A DNA stretch of 31,554 nt, from positions 1-31,554 of the forward strand of contig CACYHJ010000001.1 of the NCBI GenBank assembly GCA_902774165.1. Direction: 5' to 3'. Under the pieces are notes generated by a model. The model was not told the origin of the DNA. It did no database searches and was given only the letters and a program-made list of their open reading frames with translations. Below are positions 13,003 to 21,736 of this stretch, piece by piece. The first letter of the stretch is position 1. Each line of letters starts with the position of its first letter. A program made the position numbers and the translations under genes. The DNA comes from Oscillospiraceae bacterium. Its GTDB lineage: Bacteria > Bacillota > Clostridia > Oscillospirales > Acutalibacteraceae.

Positions 13003-15087
13003 ATGAAAAAGGGATTTACACTCCTGATCTCCGCCCTGCTGGCGCTGACGCTGGCGTCCTGCACGACGGTGAAAAACAGCGAAAACGAGCCGACCGCCGC
13101 GGCGGGCGGACAGCCTGTCTCAGACGCAGCCTTTGACCTGACCTTTACCAAAAAGGATCTGGACGGCAGCTTTGACGCGGCAGGCGCGGCGCGGATCACG
13201 TTCACCGATTCCGGCGCGCAGGCCGACGGCAAAGGCGTTTCCGTACAGGGGACGCTGGCAACGGTCAGCGCGGCGGGGACCTATATTATCTCCGGCGAAT
13301 GCGCGGACGGCAGGATCCACGTGGCGGCGGGCGAGAGCGACGACGTCCGGCTGGTGCTGAACGGCCTGACGCTCACCTCCTCCACGTCGGCGATCACAGC
13401 GGAGAGCGCGGACAAGGTGATTATCACCCTTGCCGACGGGACCGAAAACGTCCTGACCGACGCAAAGGACTACACCCTCACCGTGGGCGGCTCCGACGCG
13501 GACGGCGCGATCTTCGCGAAGACGGACCTGACGATCAACGGCGGCGGCGCCCTGACGGTCAACGGCAGCAAGAAGCACGGCGTCGTGACCAAGGACAGCC
13601 TTGCGGTCACCGGCGGAACGATCGCCGTCACGGCGGAAAACGTGGGGCTTTACGGCAAGGACTGCGTTAAGATTGACGCGGCGCAGATCACCGTCAGCGC
13701 GGGAACCGACGCGGTCCGCGCCGATAACGATGAGAAAGCGGACCGGGGCTTTGTTTATATCGCCGGCGGAACGCTGGACCTGACCGCGGGAAGCGACGGG
13801 ATCCAGGCCCAAACGCTGCTGCGCGTTGACGGAGGAGAGATCGGCGCCGTTACCGGCGGCGGCAGCGCCGAAGGCGCGAAGGGACAGCAGAGCCGGGACG
13901 CGTTTGCGGATTTCTTCAATCAGAACAACACCTCCGACGGTTATACCGAATCCACCGGCGGAAAGGGGCTCAAATGCGCCGGCGACGTCACCCTGACCGG
14001 CGGCGCGCTCACCCTTGACTGCGCGGACGACGCCGTTCACGCGGACGGTAGCGTCACGGTCTCTGCGGGACTTTATGAGATCGCCTCCGGCGACGACGGG
14101 ATCCACGCGGACGCGGCGATCGCGATCTCCGGCGGCATGATCGACGTTACAAAGAGCTACGAAGGCCTTGAGGCCGCCGATATCACCATCGACGACGGCA
14201 CGGTGACGATTACCGCCTCCGACGACGGTGTGAATATCGCCGGCGGCAACGATTCCGGCGCGGGCTTCGACCGGTTCAGCGGCGAGGCGGTCACCGACGG
14301 CGCGCTGACGGTCAACGGAGGGTATCTGTACGTCAACGCCTCCGGCGACGGGCTGGATTCCAACGGCAATATCAGCGTCACCGGCGGCACGGTGCTGGTC
14401 AGCGGCCCGGAGAACAGCGGCAACGGCTCGCTGGATTACGCGGGGACCGCCACGATGACCGGCGGCGTGCTGGTCGCGGCGGGCTCCTCCGGCATGGCGC
14501 AGTCCGTCACCGGCAGCGGTCAGGGTTCGATCATGACAAATATCAACCCGCAGCAGGGCGGCGTCAGCGTTGCCCTCACCGACGCGGACGGAGCGGTGCT
14601 CGCGGCTTTCACCCCCGCGAAATCCTATTCCAGCATTGTATTCTGCGCCCCGGGGATCGCCTCCGGGAACAGTTACAGCATCGTGTGCGGCGGAACGGTT
14701 TCCGGCGCGGATGAGAACGGCTTCGCGTCCTCCGGGACGCTGACCGGCGGCACGGTAGCCGCCGAAATCACGATGGATTCCGACAATTACGGCGCCGCCG
14801 GCGGTATGGGCGGCGGCATGGGCGGCGGCCGGATGCCCGGCATGGGTCCCGGCAGAGGCGGCAAGGGCGCACAGGACGGACAGAACGGCAACCGGAACGA
14901 GGGAGAAGCGCCCGCCATGCCCGACGGCTCCCGTCCCGAGCTGCCGGACGGTGAAATGCCCGCCATGCCTGACGGCGCGATGCCCTCCATGCCCGACGGC
15001 TCCCGCCCCGAGATGCCGGACGGCGAAATGCCCGACGGCGCGGCGCCTTCGACGCCCGCATCCTCCGACGGAGGGAATCAGGTATAA
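13003..15087 (+). CDS. Carbohydrate-binding DUF4353 lipoprotein
   Basis: A 694-aa surface lipoprotein. The signal peptide ends LTLASC with Cys20 as the lipidation site. Residues about 60-590 are the DUF4353 domain, a right-handed beta-helix built of turns such as AVTGGTIAVTAE and ISGGMIDVTK, rich in Gly, Asp and Thr. The family type protein Cthe_2159 of Clostridium thermocellum binds cellulose and pectic polymers, so glycan binding at the cell surface is likely here. The last about 100 residues are disordered: a Gly-Met-rich stretch then repeats of MPDG and RPELPDGE type (637-680). ATG at 13003 gives a clean signal peptide. It ends at a large hairpin. Confidence 0.88.
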   Translation: MKKGFTLLISALLALTLASCTTVKNSENEPTAAAGGQPVSDAAFDLTFTKKDLDGSFDAAGAARITFTDSGAQADGKGVSVQGTLATVSAAGTYIISGECADGRIHVAAGESDDVRLVLNGLTLTSSTSAITAESADKVIITLADGTENVLTDAKDYTLTVGGSDADGAIFAKTDLTINGGGALTVNGSKKHGVVTKDSLAVTGGTIAVTAENVGLYGKDCVKIDAAQITVSAGTDAVRADNDEKADRGFVYIAGGTLDLTAGSDGIQAQTLLRVDGGEIGAVTGGGSAEGAKGQQSRDAFADFFNQNNTSDGYTESTGGKGLKCAGDVTLTGGALTLDCADDAVHADGSVTVSAGLYEIASGDDGIHADAAIAISGGMIDVTKSYEGLEAADITIDDGTVTITASDDGVNIAGGNDSGAGFDRFSGEAVTDGALTVNGGYLYVNASGDGLDSNGNISVTGGTVLVSGPENSGNGSLDYAGTATMTGGVLVAAGSSGMAQSVTGSGQGSIMTNINPQQGGVSVALTDADGAVLAAFTPAKSYSSIVFCAPGIASGNSYSIVCGGTVSGADENGFASSGTLTGGTVAAEITMDSDNYGAAGGMGGGMGGGRMPGMGPGRGGKGAQDGQNGNRNEGEAPAMPDGSRPELPDGEMPAMPDGAMPSMPDGSRPEMPDGEMPDGAAPSTPASSDGGNQV

Positions 15088-15110
15088 CCGTAAAACAATA
15101 TAAGAAAAAA

Positions 15111-15154
15111 GACGCAGCGGCGTTCCCGGTATTGCACCGGAACGCCGCTGCGTC
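15111..15154. terminator. Long-stem terminator between converging genes
   Basis: A 19-bp stem with one bulged C (GACGCAGCGGCGTT... pairing with ...AACGCCGCTGCGTC) and a 5-nt loop lies 23 bp after the DUF4353 gene and 17 bp after the minus-strand gene ending at 15172. A TTTTTTCTTAT run follows on the minus strand, and the plus strand has a weaker T stretch. It can serve both genes. Confidence 0.85.
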
Positions 15155-15171
15155 CATTTCAGAAAAACCAT

Positions 15172-17049
15172 TCACTTCAGAAGATCCGGCAGCATCAGTC
15201 CCATCAGGATTTCCGCGTCGGTCCAGCCGGATTCGCTGCACAACGGTCCCCATCCCGCGTCGTGGGGGCAGCCGTAGGCCTCGTTCAGCTCCGGATCGAA
15301 AGCGCGGAACCAGCAGCCGTCCGTTTTCGGATCGTCCGACCGCGCCTGCGCGTTCAGACAGAAGGCGGAAACGTCCCGCCACAGCGCGTGGAACCGCGGG
15401 TCTCCGGTGACGTTGTACGCGGTCGCGAAGCCGACGGGCAGCCAGTTGACGGAATAGAGCAGATCCGCCACCGGGTCTCCGTTTTCGGTCAGCACGGAGC
15501 ATTCGCCCGACGCGGTTCTGGCGCAGGAGGCCTTGTAGCCAGTATCCCATTCGAGGATCGCGCCGGAGGGGTGCCGGTGGCGCGCAAGGTCGTCGGTCAC
15601 GCGATACAGCATCTCCCGGTGGCGTTCCTCTCCCGTCGCCCGGTACAGCAGGGCAAGGGGCAGGATCAGCCGGCACAGTTCCTCCGTTTCGCTCTGCTCC
15701 CGGCGGGTGTCGGGATAAAGCGCCATGATGGTCTCAAGGCCGCGCCTGCCGACCGCAAGGTACCTCTCGCTCCCGCCGCACAGATACGCCGCCAGCAGCG
15801 CCGCGTGATAAAAGGCGTTATAATGGGCGGAAGGATAACCGTGCTCCGCCGCGGCAAGCGCCCGGATCTTTTCTTCATCTAAAAACGGCGCGTCCGTCCG
15901 CGGGTTGCGGCAGCCGTCCGCCGCGGTGGTTCTCACAAGGAAATCCAGCGCACGGCAGACGTCGGGGAACCGGTCCCGTTTGTTCAGATACAGGCATTCA
16001 TACAGCGTGGGCAGCAGGGCGCGGGCGGCGTCGTCCTGATAGCAGACGCCCCAGCCGGAGTCCGTCCAGCGCAGCATCCCGTCAAACAGGCCGCCCCTGA
16101 CCATCATGGGGCCGAACACCATGGACCGGAGATTGTCGGCAACCTGCGCGTCTTCCGGCGTGTGATTCCATTCCGCGTAAAACCGGAACGCGCCCGCCGC
16201 CTCGCCGGTACAGTCCGTGCGGATCGCATTCGCAGGAGTCTGAACGCCCTCGGGGGAGATATTGTGCCGTAGACCTTCGCGGATCCCGCCCCGGCCCTCG
16301 TCCACAAGGTACCGGCGCAGCCATTTGACGCCCCGTTCGATCCCTTCCCTCCGGCAGCGCTCGAACGCCGCGTCGTCGGAAAGGTCCGCATTTGTCCCGA
16401 ACCGCACGGGCGGCGCGGGAAACGTCGCGGGACGGCTGCCGGTGAGCCACTCGGCGATAAAGGCGATCAGCCGCCGCCACGCCGCCGTCGGCACAAACCG
16501 GGCGCGGGCGAAATTGTGCAGCTCGAAGGAGGACATCATCAGATTATCCCCGATCGTCCACAGCCCCGGCTCGCCGCTTTTCATCATCGTCTCCCGGTCG
16601 GCGTTCCATACCCGGTGGGCGACGATATGGTCCCCGTACATCAATAAAGGCCGCATCCCCGGCACGTTCTGCCAGGGGCGGAGCATCCGGTTGGCGCAGT
16701 CGTCCAGCAGCTCCCCCACGGCGAGGCCGGGCACGCCGCCCTCCGTTTCGGAATAAAGATTCACCAGCCGCCGGGTGGTGGTGTCCGCAGGGCCGGCGCA
16801 GTAGACCGGGCCGAAGCTTTCCGCCGCCTCGGCAAAAACGTGTTTTCCCGCCGTTTCATATTGCTCCTCCAGCCGGACCCGCAGCCGGGGATCCGCCACC
16901 CCGCCGCCGAAGAAGACGCAGAACGCGTCGAAGCGCGACAGGTCCGCGCCCAGCGCTTCATCAAAGGTCATGCGCGTGAGTCCGGCGCCGCAGGCTTCCA
17001 GCACCGCGGCGAAATCGGAGCTGCGGTCGTTTATCAAAAGACAGTTCAT
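15172..17049 (-). CDS. Amidotransferase-like domain fused to alpha/alpha-toroid protein
   Basis: A 625-aa protein with no signal peptide. Residues 1 to about 200 look like a Rossmann or class-I-amidotransferase/ThuA-like domain (MNCLLINDRSSDF ... DAFCVFFGGGVADPR ... GKHVFAEA ... MYGDHIVAHRVWNAD) without a recognisable Cys-His-Glu triad. Residues about 215-625 are helical with recurring hairpins (FERCRREGIERGVKWLRRY, RALLPTLYECLYLNKRDR, CRLILPLALLYRATGEERH) and WYAEW-type aromatic patches, as in six-hairpin glycosidases. No GH family can be named. It is 24 bp downstream of the GH127-like gene on the same strand and likely shares its transcript. The substrate is unknown. Confidence 0.72.
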   Translation of the reverse strand: MNCLLINDRSSDFAAVLEACGAGLTRMTFDEALGADLSRFDAFCVFFGGGVADPRLRVRLEEQYETAGKHVFAEAAESFGPVYCAGPADTTTRRLVNLYSETEGGVPGLAVGELLDDCANRMLRPWQNVPGMRPLLMYGDHIVAHRVWNADRETMMKSGEPGLWTIGDNLMMSSFELHNFARARFVPTAAWRRLIAFIAEWLTGSRPATFPAPPVRFGTNADLSDDAAFERCRREGIERGVKWLRRYLVDEGRGGIREGLRHNISPEGVQTPANAIRTDCTGEAAGAFRFYAEWNHTPEDAQVADNLRSMVFGPMMVRGGLFDGMLRWTDSGWGVCYQDDAARALLPTLYECLYLNKRDRFPDVCRALDFLVRTTAADGCRNPRTDAPFLDEEKIRALAAAEHGYPSAHYNAFYHAALLAAYLCGGSERYLAVGRRGLETIMALYPDTRREQSETEELCRLILPLALLYRATGEERHREMLYRVTDDLARHRHPSGAILEWDTGYKASCARTASGECSVLTENGDPVADLLYSVNWLPVGFATAYNVTGDPRFHALWRDVSAFCLNAQARSDDPKTDGCWFRAFDPELNEAYGCPHDAGWGPLCSESGWTDAEILMGLMLPDLLK

Positions 17050-17073
17050 ATATTTTCCCTCTTATTCATTTCT

Positions 17074-18309
17074 TCAGAACAGCACCCGCAGCCGCAGGTC
17101 TGCAAGCTCCCGTTCGGGAACGGTATTGCAGGAAAAGATCGGCGTCTGCTCACCGTTCACCGACACGATCAGCCGGTCGTCCGAATACCGTCTGCCGTCG
17201 CTTTCCGCGACGACGGGCGCGTCGGGATCATAAAGGAACAGCTCCCGGTTGTCATAATAGCACCTCAGGCCCTCGGCGTAGCGCATCGTGCAGCACTGGG
17301 ACGCCTCGTAGCCGTTGATTTTCAGCACCGGCTGATCCGCGGTAACGCAGGCATTCGTGCCCGCGCCGCCGTTGTCCCGCTGGCAGAACTGAAGCCCGTT
17401 TGCCCAGATGCGCCGCGCGAGAACGCGGTAACGGTCTTCGCCCGTCAAGCGGTACAGCTCCGTCGCCAGAAGAAAGCTGTCCACCACCGCGCAGGGCTCG
17501 GTCCAGGTATCCTCCCTGCCGAACCAGTTGAAATTTTCATAGGTCAGCGTCATCCCGTACTTCAGGTACCGGTCGAATTCCCGCAGCACGGCGTCAAAGT
17601 ATTTTTTCTCCCCCGTCGCCCGGTAAAACAGCAGCATCCCCCGCAGACAGGTCAGGGACGTGTGGGTCTGGAAGCCACGTTTCACCATATCCGCCCGCAG
17701 AAAAACGTCGATCAGCTTCTCAAGGAACGCCCGCGCGCGGGGATCCCCGGTCAGGGCGTAATAATGGGCGACCCCATCCACACACATAAAGGCGCAGCCC
17801 ACGTCCGTGGAGAGCTTCCAGCCGCCGCTGCCGCCGCAGATCTCGCCTTCCACACCGCCTCCCGCGCAGGAGCGCTCCAGCGGATATGCGTCGTAAAGGG
17901 GCAGCGCGGGGAGATACAAATGCTCGAACGTGCTCGTCAGCGCCCGCATCGAAAACGCGTCGCCGAAGGTCTTCACGTGCTCCGCCAGCGCCCGCAGATA
18001 CCAGCTGTGCCCGGAGAGCTGCTGCTCGTCGGCGGTTCCCTCCGCGGGAATCTCGCCGAAAAACAGATACCGGTTCGTGCGCTCCGGCAGCGCCGACGTC
18101 ATCTGATCCATGCAGGGGACCTTCCGCCCGCTCATATGGTAATGGCACAGAAACGCCAGCAGCGCCCGTCCCTCCCGGTCGCCGGGCCAGCCGGGATTCC
18201 CCTTGAAAAGGTTTTCAAAATCATAGGGCGGCTGATGCAGACGAAGATAGTTTTTTTCGATATTCCGCGCCCCGTCCGGCACGGTCCGGCGCGATCCGGT
18301 CTTTGTCAT
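17074..18309 (-). CDS. GH127-like alpha/alpha-toroid protein
   Basis: A 411-aa cytoplasmic protein of helical hairpins. Two sites recall GH127 beta-L-arabinofuranosidases, where a Glu and three Cys bind zinc and one Cys is the nucleophile: TWTEPCAVVD (Glu271, Cys273) and ASQCCTMRYAEG (Cys339, Cys340). Their order, with the Glu two residues before the first Cys and two adjacent Cys about 66 residues on, matches that family. It is shorter than typical GH127 (over 600 aa) and lacks the beta domains, so this is a compact or diverged relative. Activity is inference. ATG at 18309 has GGAG nine bases upstream; an ATG at 18324 lacks one. Confidence 0.78.
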   Translation of the reverse strand: MTKTGSRRTVPDGARNIEKNYLRLHQPPYDFENLFKGNPGWPGDREGRALLAFLCHYHMSGRKVPCMDQMTSALPERTNRYLFFGEIPAEGTADEQQLSGHSWYLRALAEHVKTFGDAFSMRALTSTFEHLYLPALPLYDAYPLERSCAGGGVEGEICGGSGGWKLSTDVGCAFMCVDGVAHYYALTGDPRARAFLEKLIDVFLRADMVKRGFQTHTSLTCLRGMLLFYRATGEKKYFDAVLREFDRYLKYGMTLTYENFNWFGREDTWTEPCAVVDSFLLATELYRLTGEDRYRVLARRIWANGLQFCQRDNGGAGTNACVTADQPVLKINGYEASQCCTMRYAEGLRCYYDNRELFLYDPDAPVVAESDGRRYSDDRLIVSVNGEQTPIFSCNTVPERELADLRLRVLF

Positions 18310-18339
18310 GATGCACATCTCCATTGTATTGATGCGTCA

Positions 18340-18368
18340 AGTATAACACATCTGTTCCGGGACCGCAA
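18340..18368 (-). promoter_or_regulatory. Weak candidate promoter of the GH127-like gene
   Basis: Minus strand TATACT (18340-18345) with TTGCGG (18363-18368) 17 bp upstream. The -35 is poor. It is back to back with the promoter of the Gfo/Idh gene in a 166-bp divergent region. Confidence 0.45.
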
Positions 18369-18404
18369 GATTCGTTTTCTCCGGCACGAAGTCCGGCGGA
18401 CGAC

Positions 18405-18433
18405 TTGTATTCCGTCCCCGGTTATGCTATATT
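18405..18433 (+). promoter_or_regulatory. Sigma-A promoter of the Gfo/Idh gene
   Basis: TTGTAT (18405-18410), a 17-bp spacer and TATATT (18428-18433) with a TGC extended -10, 42 bp before ATG 18476. Confidence 0.75.
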
Positions 18434-18475
18434 GGATCTGAGAAAACTTCAAAACAAAGAAAGGCAGGGTTCCCC

Positions 18476-19471
18476 ATGGAAAAACTCAGATTCGGCATCG
18501 TGGGCACGGGCACCATCGCCCACCGGTTCGCAAACGCGATCCGCAACACCGAGGGCGCGGTCCTGACTGCGGTCGCGTCAAGGACGCAGGAGGGCGCGCA
18601 GCGCTTCGGGGACGAGTTCAACATCCCCCACCGCTTTTCAAGCTATGAGGCGATGGCGCAGTCCGACGTGATCGACGCGGCATATATCGCCGTCCCCCAT
18701 TCGGGGCACATCGGCTGTTCCATGCTGATGATGGAGCACGGCAAACACGTTCTCTGCGAAAAACCGATGGCGATCAACCGGGGCGAGGCGGAGCGCATGT
18801 TTGCCTGCGCGGAACGCAATCACGTCCTGCTGACGGAGGCCATGTGGGCGCGCCTGGTGCCGGGCACCGTAAAAATGCTGGAGCTGGTGCAGGAAGGGGT
18901 CCTGGGTGAGATCCGCGCCGTGGAGGGAAAATTCTGCTATTCCATGGACGAGGATGAGATGGACCACCACGTTCTGAAAAATGAGAACGGCGGCGGGTCG
19001 CTGCTGGACGTGGGCTGCTACGGACTGAATTTCGCCAGCTGGTATCTGGGCGACGAGATCGAGCATATCAGCGCCGAGGCGGATTTTTACAACGGCACGG
19101 ACAGCCACGCCTGCGTGCTGCTGAAATACAAAAACGGCGCCATTGCGGACCTTTCCAGCGCGACGCTTGTGCGCAAGCCCAACGAGGGATATCTTTACGG
19201 CACAAAAGGGTTCGCTTATCTGAAACGCTTCTATGCGCCGCAGGAGATCGTGCTGGAGACCGAAGGCGGCCGGCAGACCATCCCCGTCCCCTACGCCGGC
19301 AACGGCTTTGAGGAGCAGATCGGGCATTTCTGCGACTGCGTGAGAGACGGTCTTGCCGAAAGCCCGCTGATCCCCCACGCCCACACGCTGAAAATCATCA
19401 GTCTGACCGACCGGATCCGGCAGCTGATCGGCGTGAAATACCCGCAGGACGCGCCCGGCGCCGAAGACTGA
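18476..19471 (+). CDS. Gfo/Idh/MocA-family NAD(P)-dependent oxidoreductase
   Basis: A 331-aa dehydrogenase of usual length. The N-terminal Rossmann domain has FGIVGTGTIAHRF; the EKP signature (residues 95-97, CEKPMA) carries the conserved Lys96, and the C-terminal alpha/beta domain contains GGGSLLDVGCYGLNFASWYLG. These enzymes oxidise or reduce sugars, inositols or related alcohols with bound NAD(P). It most resembles the trans-1,2-dihydrobenzenediol dehydrogenase-like branch; the substrate is unknown. It is divergent from the GH127-like gene and runs into the TipAS gene with a 25-bp gap, suggesting co-transcription. In the carbohydrate cluster, a sugar-processing role is plausible but unproven. 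Confidence 0.92.
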   Translation: MEKLRFGIVGTGTIAHRFANAIRNTEGAVLTAVASRTQEGAQRFGDEFNIPHRFSSYEAMAQSDVIDAAYIAVPHSGHIGCSMLMMEHGKHVLCEKPMAINRGEAERMFACAERNHVLLTEAMWARLVPGTVKMLELVQEGVLGEIRAVEGKFCYSMDEDEMDHHVLKNENGGGSLLDVGCYGLNFASWYLGDEIEHISAEADFYNGTDSHACVLLKYKNGAIADLSSATLVRKPNEGYLYGTKGFAYLKRFYAPQEIVLETEGGRQTIPVPYAGNGFEEQIGHFCDCVRDGLAESPLIPHAHTLKIISLTDRIRQLIGVKYPQDAPGAED

Positions 19472-19496
19472 ACGCACAGAGAAAGGAACGGCAATA

Positions 19497-19892
19497 ATGG
19501 ACAACGGAACGAACCGGGCCGCGGCGAAAAAAGCCTGGGGCGATACCGCGGCGTATCGTGAATTCGAAAAGAAAACGGCAGGGCTGAGCGACGCCGACCT
19601 GTCGGACGCCGGGGAAGGCCTGATGAAGCTTCTCGCGGCGTTCGGAACGCTCGGAGAAAAAAACGCGTCTGCGCCCGAAGCGCAGACGCTGGTAAAACGT
19701 TTGCAGGATTATATCACCGCGCATTTTTACACCTGCACGGATGAGATTCTCGCCGGGCTCGGAAGGCTGTACACGGAGGATGAAGCGTTTACCGCAAGCA
19801 TCGACCGCGCGGGCGGACAGGGGACCGCGGCAAAGGCCGCTGAGGCGATCGCCGCGTACTGCGCAGGCAAAAACACAGGCTTCAGACCGTGA
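19497..19892 (+). CDS. Stand-alone TipAS antibiotic-recognition domain
   Basis: A 131-aa protein matching the C-terminal TipAS domain of the thiopeptide-sensing regulator TipAL: KKAWGDTAAYREFEKKTAGLSDADL, then LVKRLQDYITAHFYTCTDEILAGLGRLYTEDEAF and the final TAAKAAEAIAAYCAG. TipAS binds thiopeptide antibiotics, and a cysteine may bond to them covalently; Cys residues sit in FYTCTDE and near the end. The usual N-terminal MerR DNA-binding domain is absent and no such domain is encoded upstream, so it may sequester ligand or bind another small molecule. Its stop overlaps the converging gene's stop region by 11 bp. It follows the Gfo/Idh gene closely. Confidence 0.83.
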   Translation: MDNGTNRAAAKKAWGDTAAYREFEKKTAGLSDADLSDAGEGLMKLLAAFGTLGEKNASAPEAQTLVKRLQDYITAHFYTCTDEILAGLGRLYTEDEAFTASIDRAGGQGTAAKAAEAIAAYCAGKNTGFRP

Positions 19893-21618
19893 TCCGCAGC
19901 GCGAATATGCCGTCCCGGTCCGGGCGGATCGAATATTCCGTTCCCGCGAAGCCGGGATTGAGATTGAAGAAGGGCCGCGGAGCCGACGGCATGTCGCCCC
20001 GCAGGACTTCGGGGCGGACCGCATCGCCGATCAGCGGCAGAAGATACCGCGCTCTCTCCGCGATTTCCCCGCGGACGCGCCCCCGGACGGTCAGTGAATC
20101 CCGCCGGAAGACGTATTCCAGAAGACATGCCCCGGGACCCGGCATCCGTTCGCCCCGTTCGTCGCACAAAAAGGCTTCCGCGCGCACGGTGACGCCCCCG
20201 GCGTCCTCCGAGGCGCCGATCACGGCGTTCGGGTCGTAGTGCTGCGCGTAACGGACGGCGTCAACCGCCGCTTCGATCCGGGGACAGGCGCACAGATGCG
20301 AGGCCGGGTCGGACGGGAGCTGCTGGTTCAGAGGTTCCCGGATTCTGTAATCCGCCGCGCCGCAGGCGATCAGCGGACCGGTCTTCCGATGAAACAGCAG
20401 GCAGACCGCGCCGCCGGAGGCGTGTGCGCCGGGGAACGGCTGGTAATCGTACCCGCTGATCTCCGCAAGCCAGCCGCCGGTGCCCACGCGCAGCAGATCA
20501 AGCTCCCGGAACCGGGTGATCGCGGGCGGATCTTCGACAGGCAGCGGAACACGCCCGAAGTCGGAAAAACCGCCGTTCAGGCTCCCCGCCAGGGCTTTCG
20601 CGTGGCAGAAGGTATGGTGGACGCAGGGCTTTTCGCCGCGGCGGAAATAATCCGGGCCGCCGTAAAGCAGGCCGTCCCGGGTGCATCGCTCATATAATCC
20701 GGCGTTGCGCAGCGCAGCCTCGGCGAACACGGGGTCGTCTTTCCCCAGGGAGAAAAGCGCATCCTGACAGCCGTCCGAGGTCCGGCTGCCCCACCAGGTC
20801 CATTTGAACGCCCGGGAACCGGCGCTGTTGTCCCAGGCGCCGTCCGGCAGCATCCACAAAAGCTGCGCGCGCCAGAGCGTCCGGCACCGTTCCAGCGCGG
20901 AAGGGTCGTCCATCGCCCGGGCGTAACGGCTCAGGCAGGGCAGAGTCTCCTCCGGGTTGTATCCGCCCGCATCGACGGCAAGACAGCCCTTTGCGGTCCG
21001 CAGATCCAGGGGATGTCCCTCGCCGAACAGCAGATTGCTTTCGCTTGTATGGGCAAAGCAGAATTCCGCCAGCTCCCGCGCGAGGGCGCGGTAACCGTCC
21101 CTGCCGAAATACGCGCCCAGCAGCGCCATGGCGCAGGCGTTGGCGGCGTAATAATTGAGATAGGCCTGCAGCCGCCCAGGACGCAGGTTTTCATACAGCC
21201 ATTCGCCCATCCGCGACAGGCGCGATTCCCATTCGGTTTTTTCGGCGACGGAGAGCAGGGAGCCGTGAAAATACAACGCGTCGTGCAGAGCGATCGCCCC
21301 GAAGACGGTGACGCCGCGCCAATCCGACTTCGCGTCGTTGCGCAGGCTGCCGTCGGGGCAGAGCATATTCTCCCCCCAGCGAAACAGCTTTTTCGCCGCG
21401 GTCAGATACTGTGGTTCGCCGGTGCGCTGCGCAAGATACAGCAGCGGATAAACCGCCTCATGGCAGCGGCCGTGGATCATTTTGCACGCGGGACACAGAA
21501 TCCCGCCGTCCAGTGTCGGCTGCCTCGGCAGGTCGACCTGCAGACGGACAAGCGCGCCGCCCCACTGCCGCAGCAGCCCGGACAGCATGCGGTCGGTCGC
21601 TTCCGCGGATTGCATCAT
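19882..21618 (-). CDS. Heparinase/alginate-lyase-like toroid protein
   Basis: A 578-aa protein with no signal peptide. Residues 1 to about 330 are an alpha/alpha toroid (LCPACKMIHGRCHEAVYPLLYLAQRTG, NYYAANACAMALLGAYFGRDG, FKWTWWGSRTSDGCQDAL, CVHHTFCHAKALAG); residues about 375-578 are beta-rich (TGGWLAEISGYDYQPFP, GPLIACGAADYRI, SLTVRGRVRGEIAERARYLLPLIGD). The two-part layout resembles heparinase II/III-like and alginate-type polysaccharide lyases, but the lyase catalytic Asn/Arg/Tyr/His set cannot be placed with certainty, so the call is by architecture. ATG at 21618 has AGGAGG ten bases upstream and a strong promoter. The CxxC and His-rich segments suggest a metal site. Confidence 0.68.
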   Translation of the reverse strand: MMQSAEATDRMLSGLLRQWGGALVRLQVDLPRQPTLDGGILCPACKMIHGRCHEAVYPLLYLAQRTGEPQYLTAAKKLFRWGENMLCPDGSLRNDAKSDWRGVTVFGAIALHDALYFHGSLLSVAEKTEWESRLSRMGEWLYENLRPGRLQAYLNYYAANACAMALLGAYFGRDGYRALARELAEFCFAHTSESNLLFGEGHPLDLRTAKGCLAVDAGGYNPEETLPCLSRYARAMDDPSALERCRTLWRAQLLWMLPDGAWDNSAGSRAFKWTWWGSRTSDGCQDALFSLGKDDPVFAEAALRNAGLYERCTRDGLLYGGPDYFRRGEKPCVHHTFCHAKALAGSLNGGFSDFGRVPLPVEDPPAITRFRELDLLRVGTGGWLAEISGYDYQPFPGAHASGGAVCLLFHRKTGPLIACGAADYRIREPLNQQLPSDPASHLCACPRIEAAVDAVRYAQHYDPNAVIGASEDAGGVTVRAEAFLCDERGERMPGPGACLLEYVFRRDSLTVRGRVRGEIAERARYLLPLIGDAVRPEVLRGDMPSAPRPFFNLNPGFAGTEYSIRPDRDGIFALRITV

Positions 21619-21652
21619 CGGGATCCCGCCTCCTTCTGCTTTATTCGCATTC

Positions 21653-21681
21653 ATTATACTTTTCTTTTTCCGTTCTGTAAA
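21653..21681 (-). promoter_or_regulatory. Sigma-A promoter of the lyase-like gene
   Basis: Minus strand TTTACA (21676-21681), 17-bp spacer, perfect TATAAT (21653-21658), 35 bp before ATG 21618. The divergent MBL-fold gene starts at 21737; I did not find a clear promoter for it. Confidence 0.82.
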
Positions 21682-21736
21682 GATATTTCAGATGAAAAAT
21701 AACGGCGCTCCTCTCAGCGCCGACGGGAGGTCTTTT

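Noticed and set aside
13120..15171. Long open frame (683 aa) on the minus strand, antisense to the DUF4353 gene
   Set aside because: It has no recognisable domains, its composition mirrors the GC-rich plus-strand gene, and the plus strand shows a signal peptide and beta-helix repeats.
16840..18441. Long open frame (533 aa) on the plus strand across the two toroid genes
   Set aside because: It is antisense to two well-supported minus-strand genes and shows no domain or ribosome binding site.
19882..19892. 11-bp overlap of two stops (TipAS and lyase-like genes)
   Set aside because: Tail-to-tail overlaps of this size are common in compact genomes and need no explanation.
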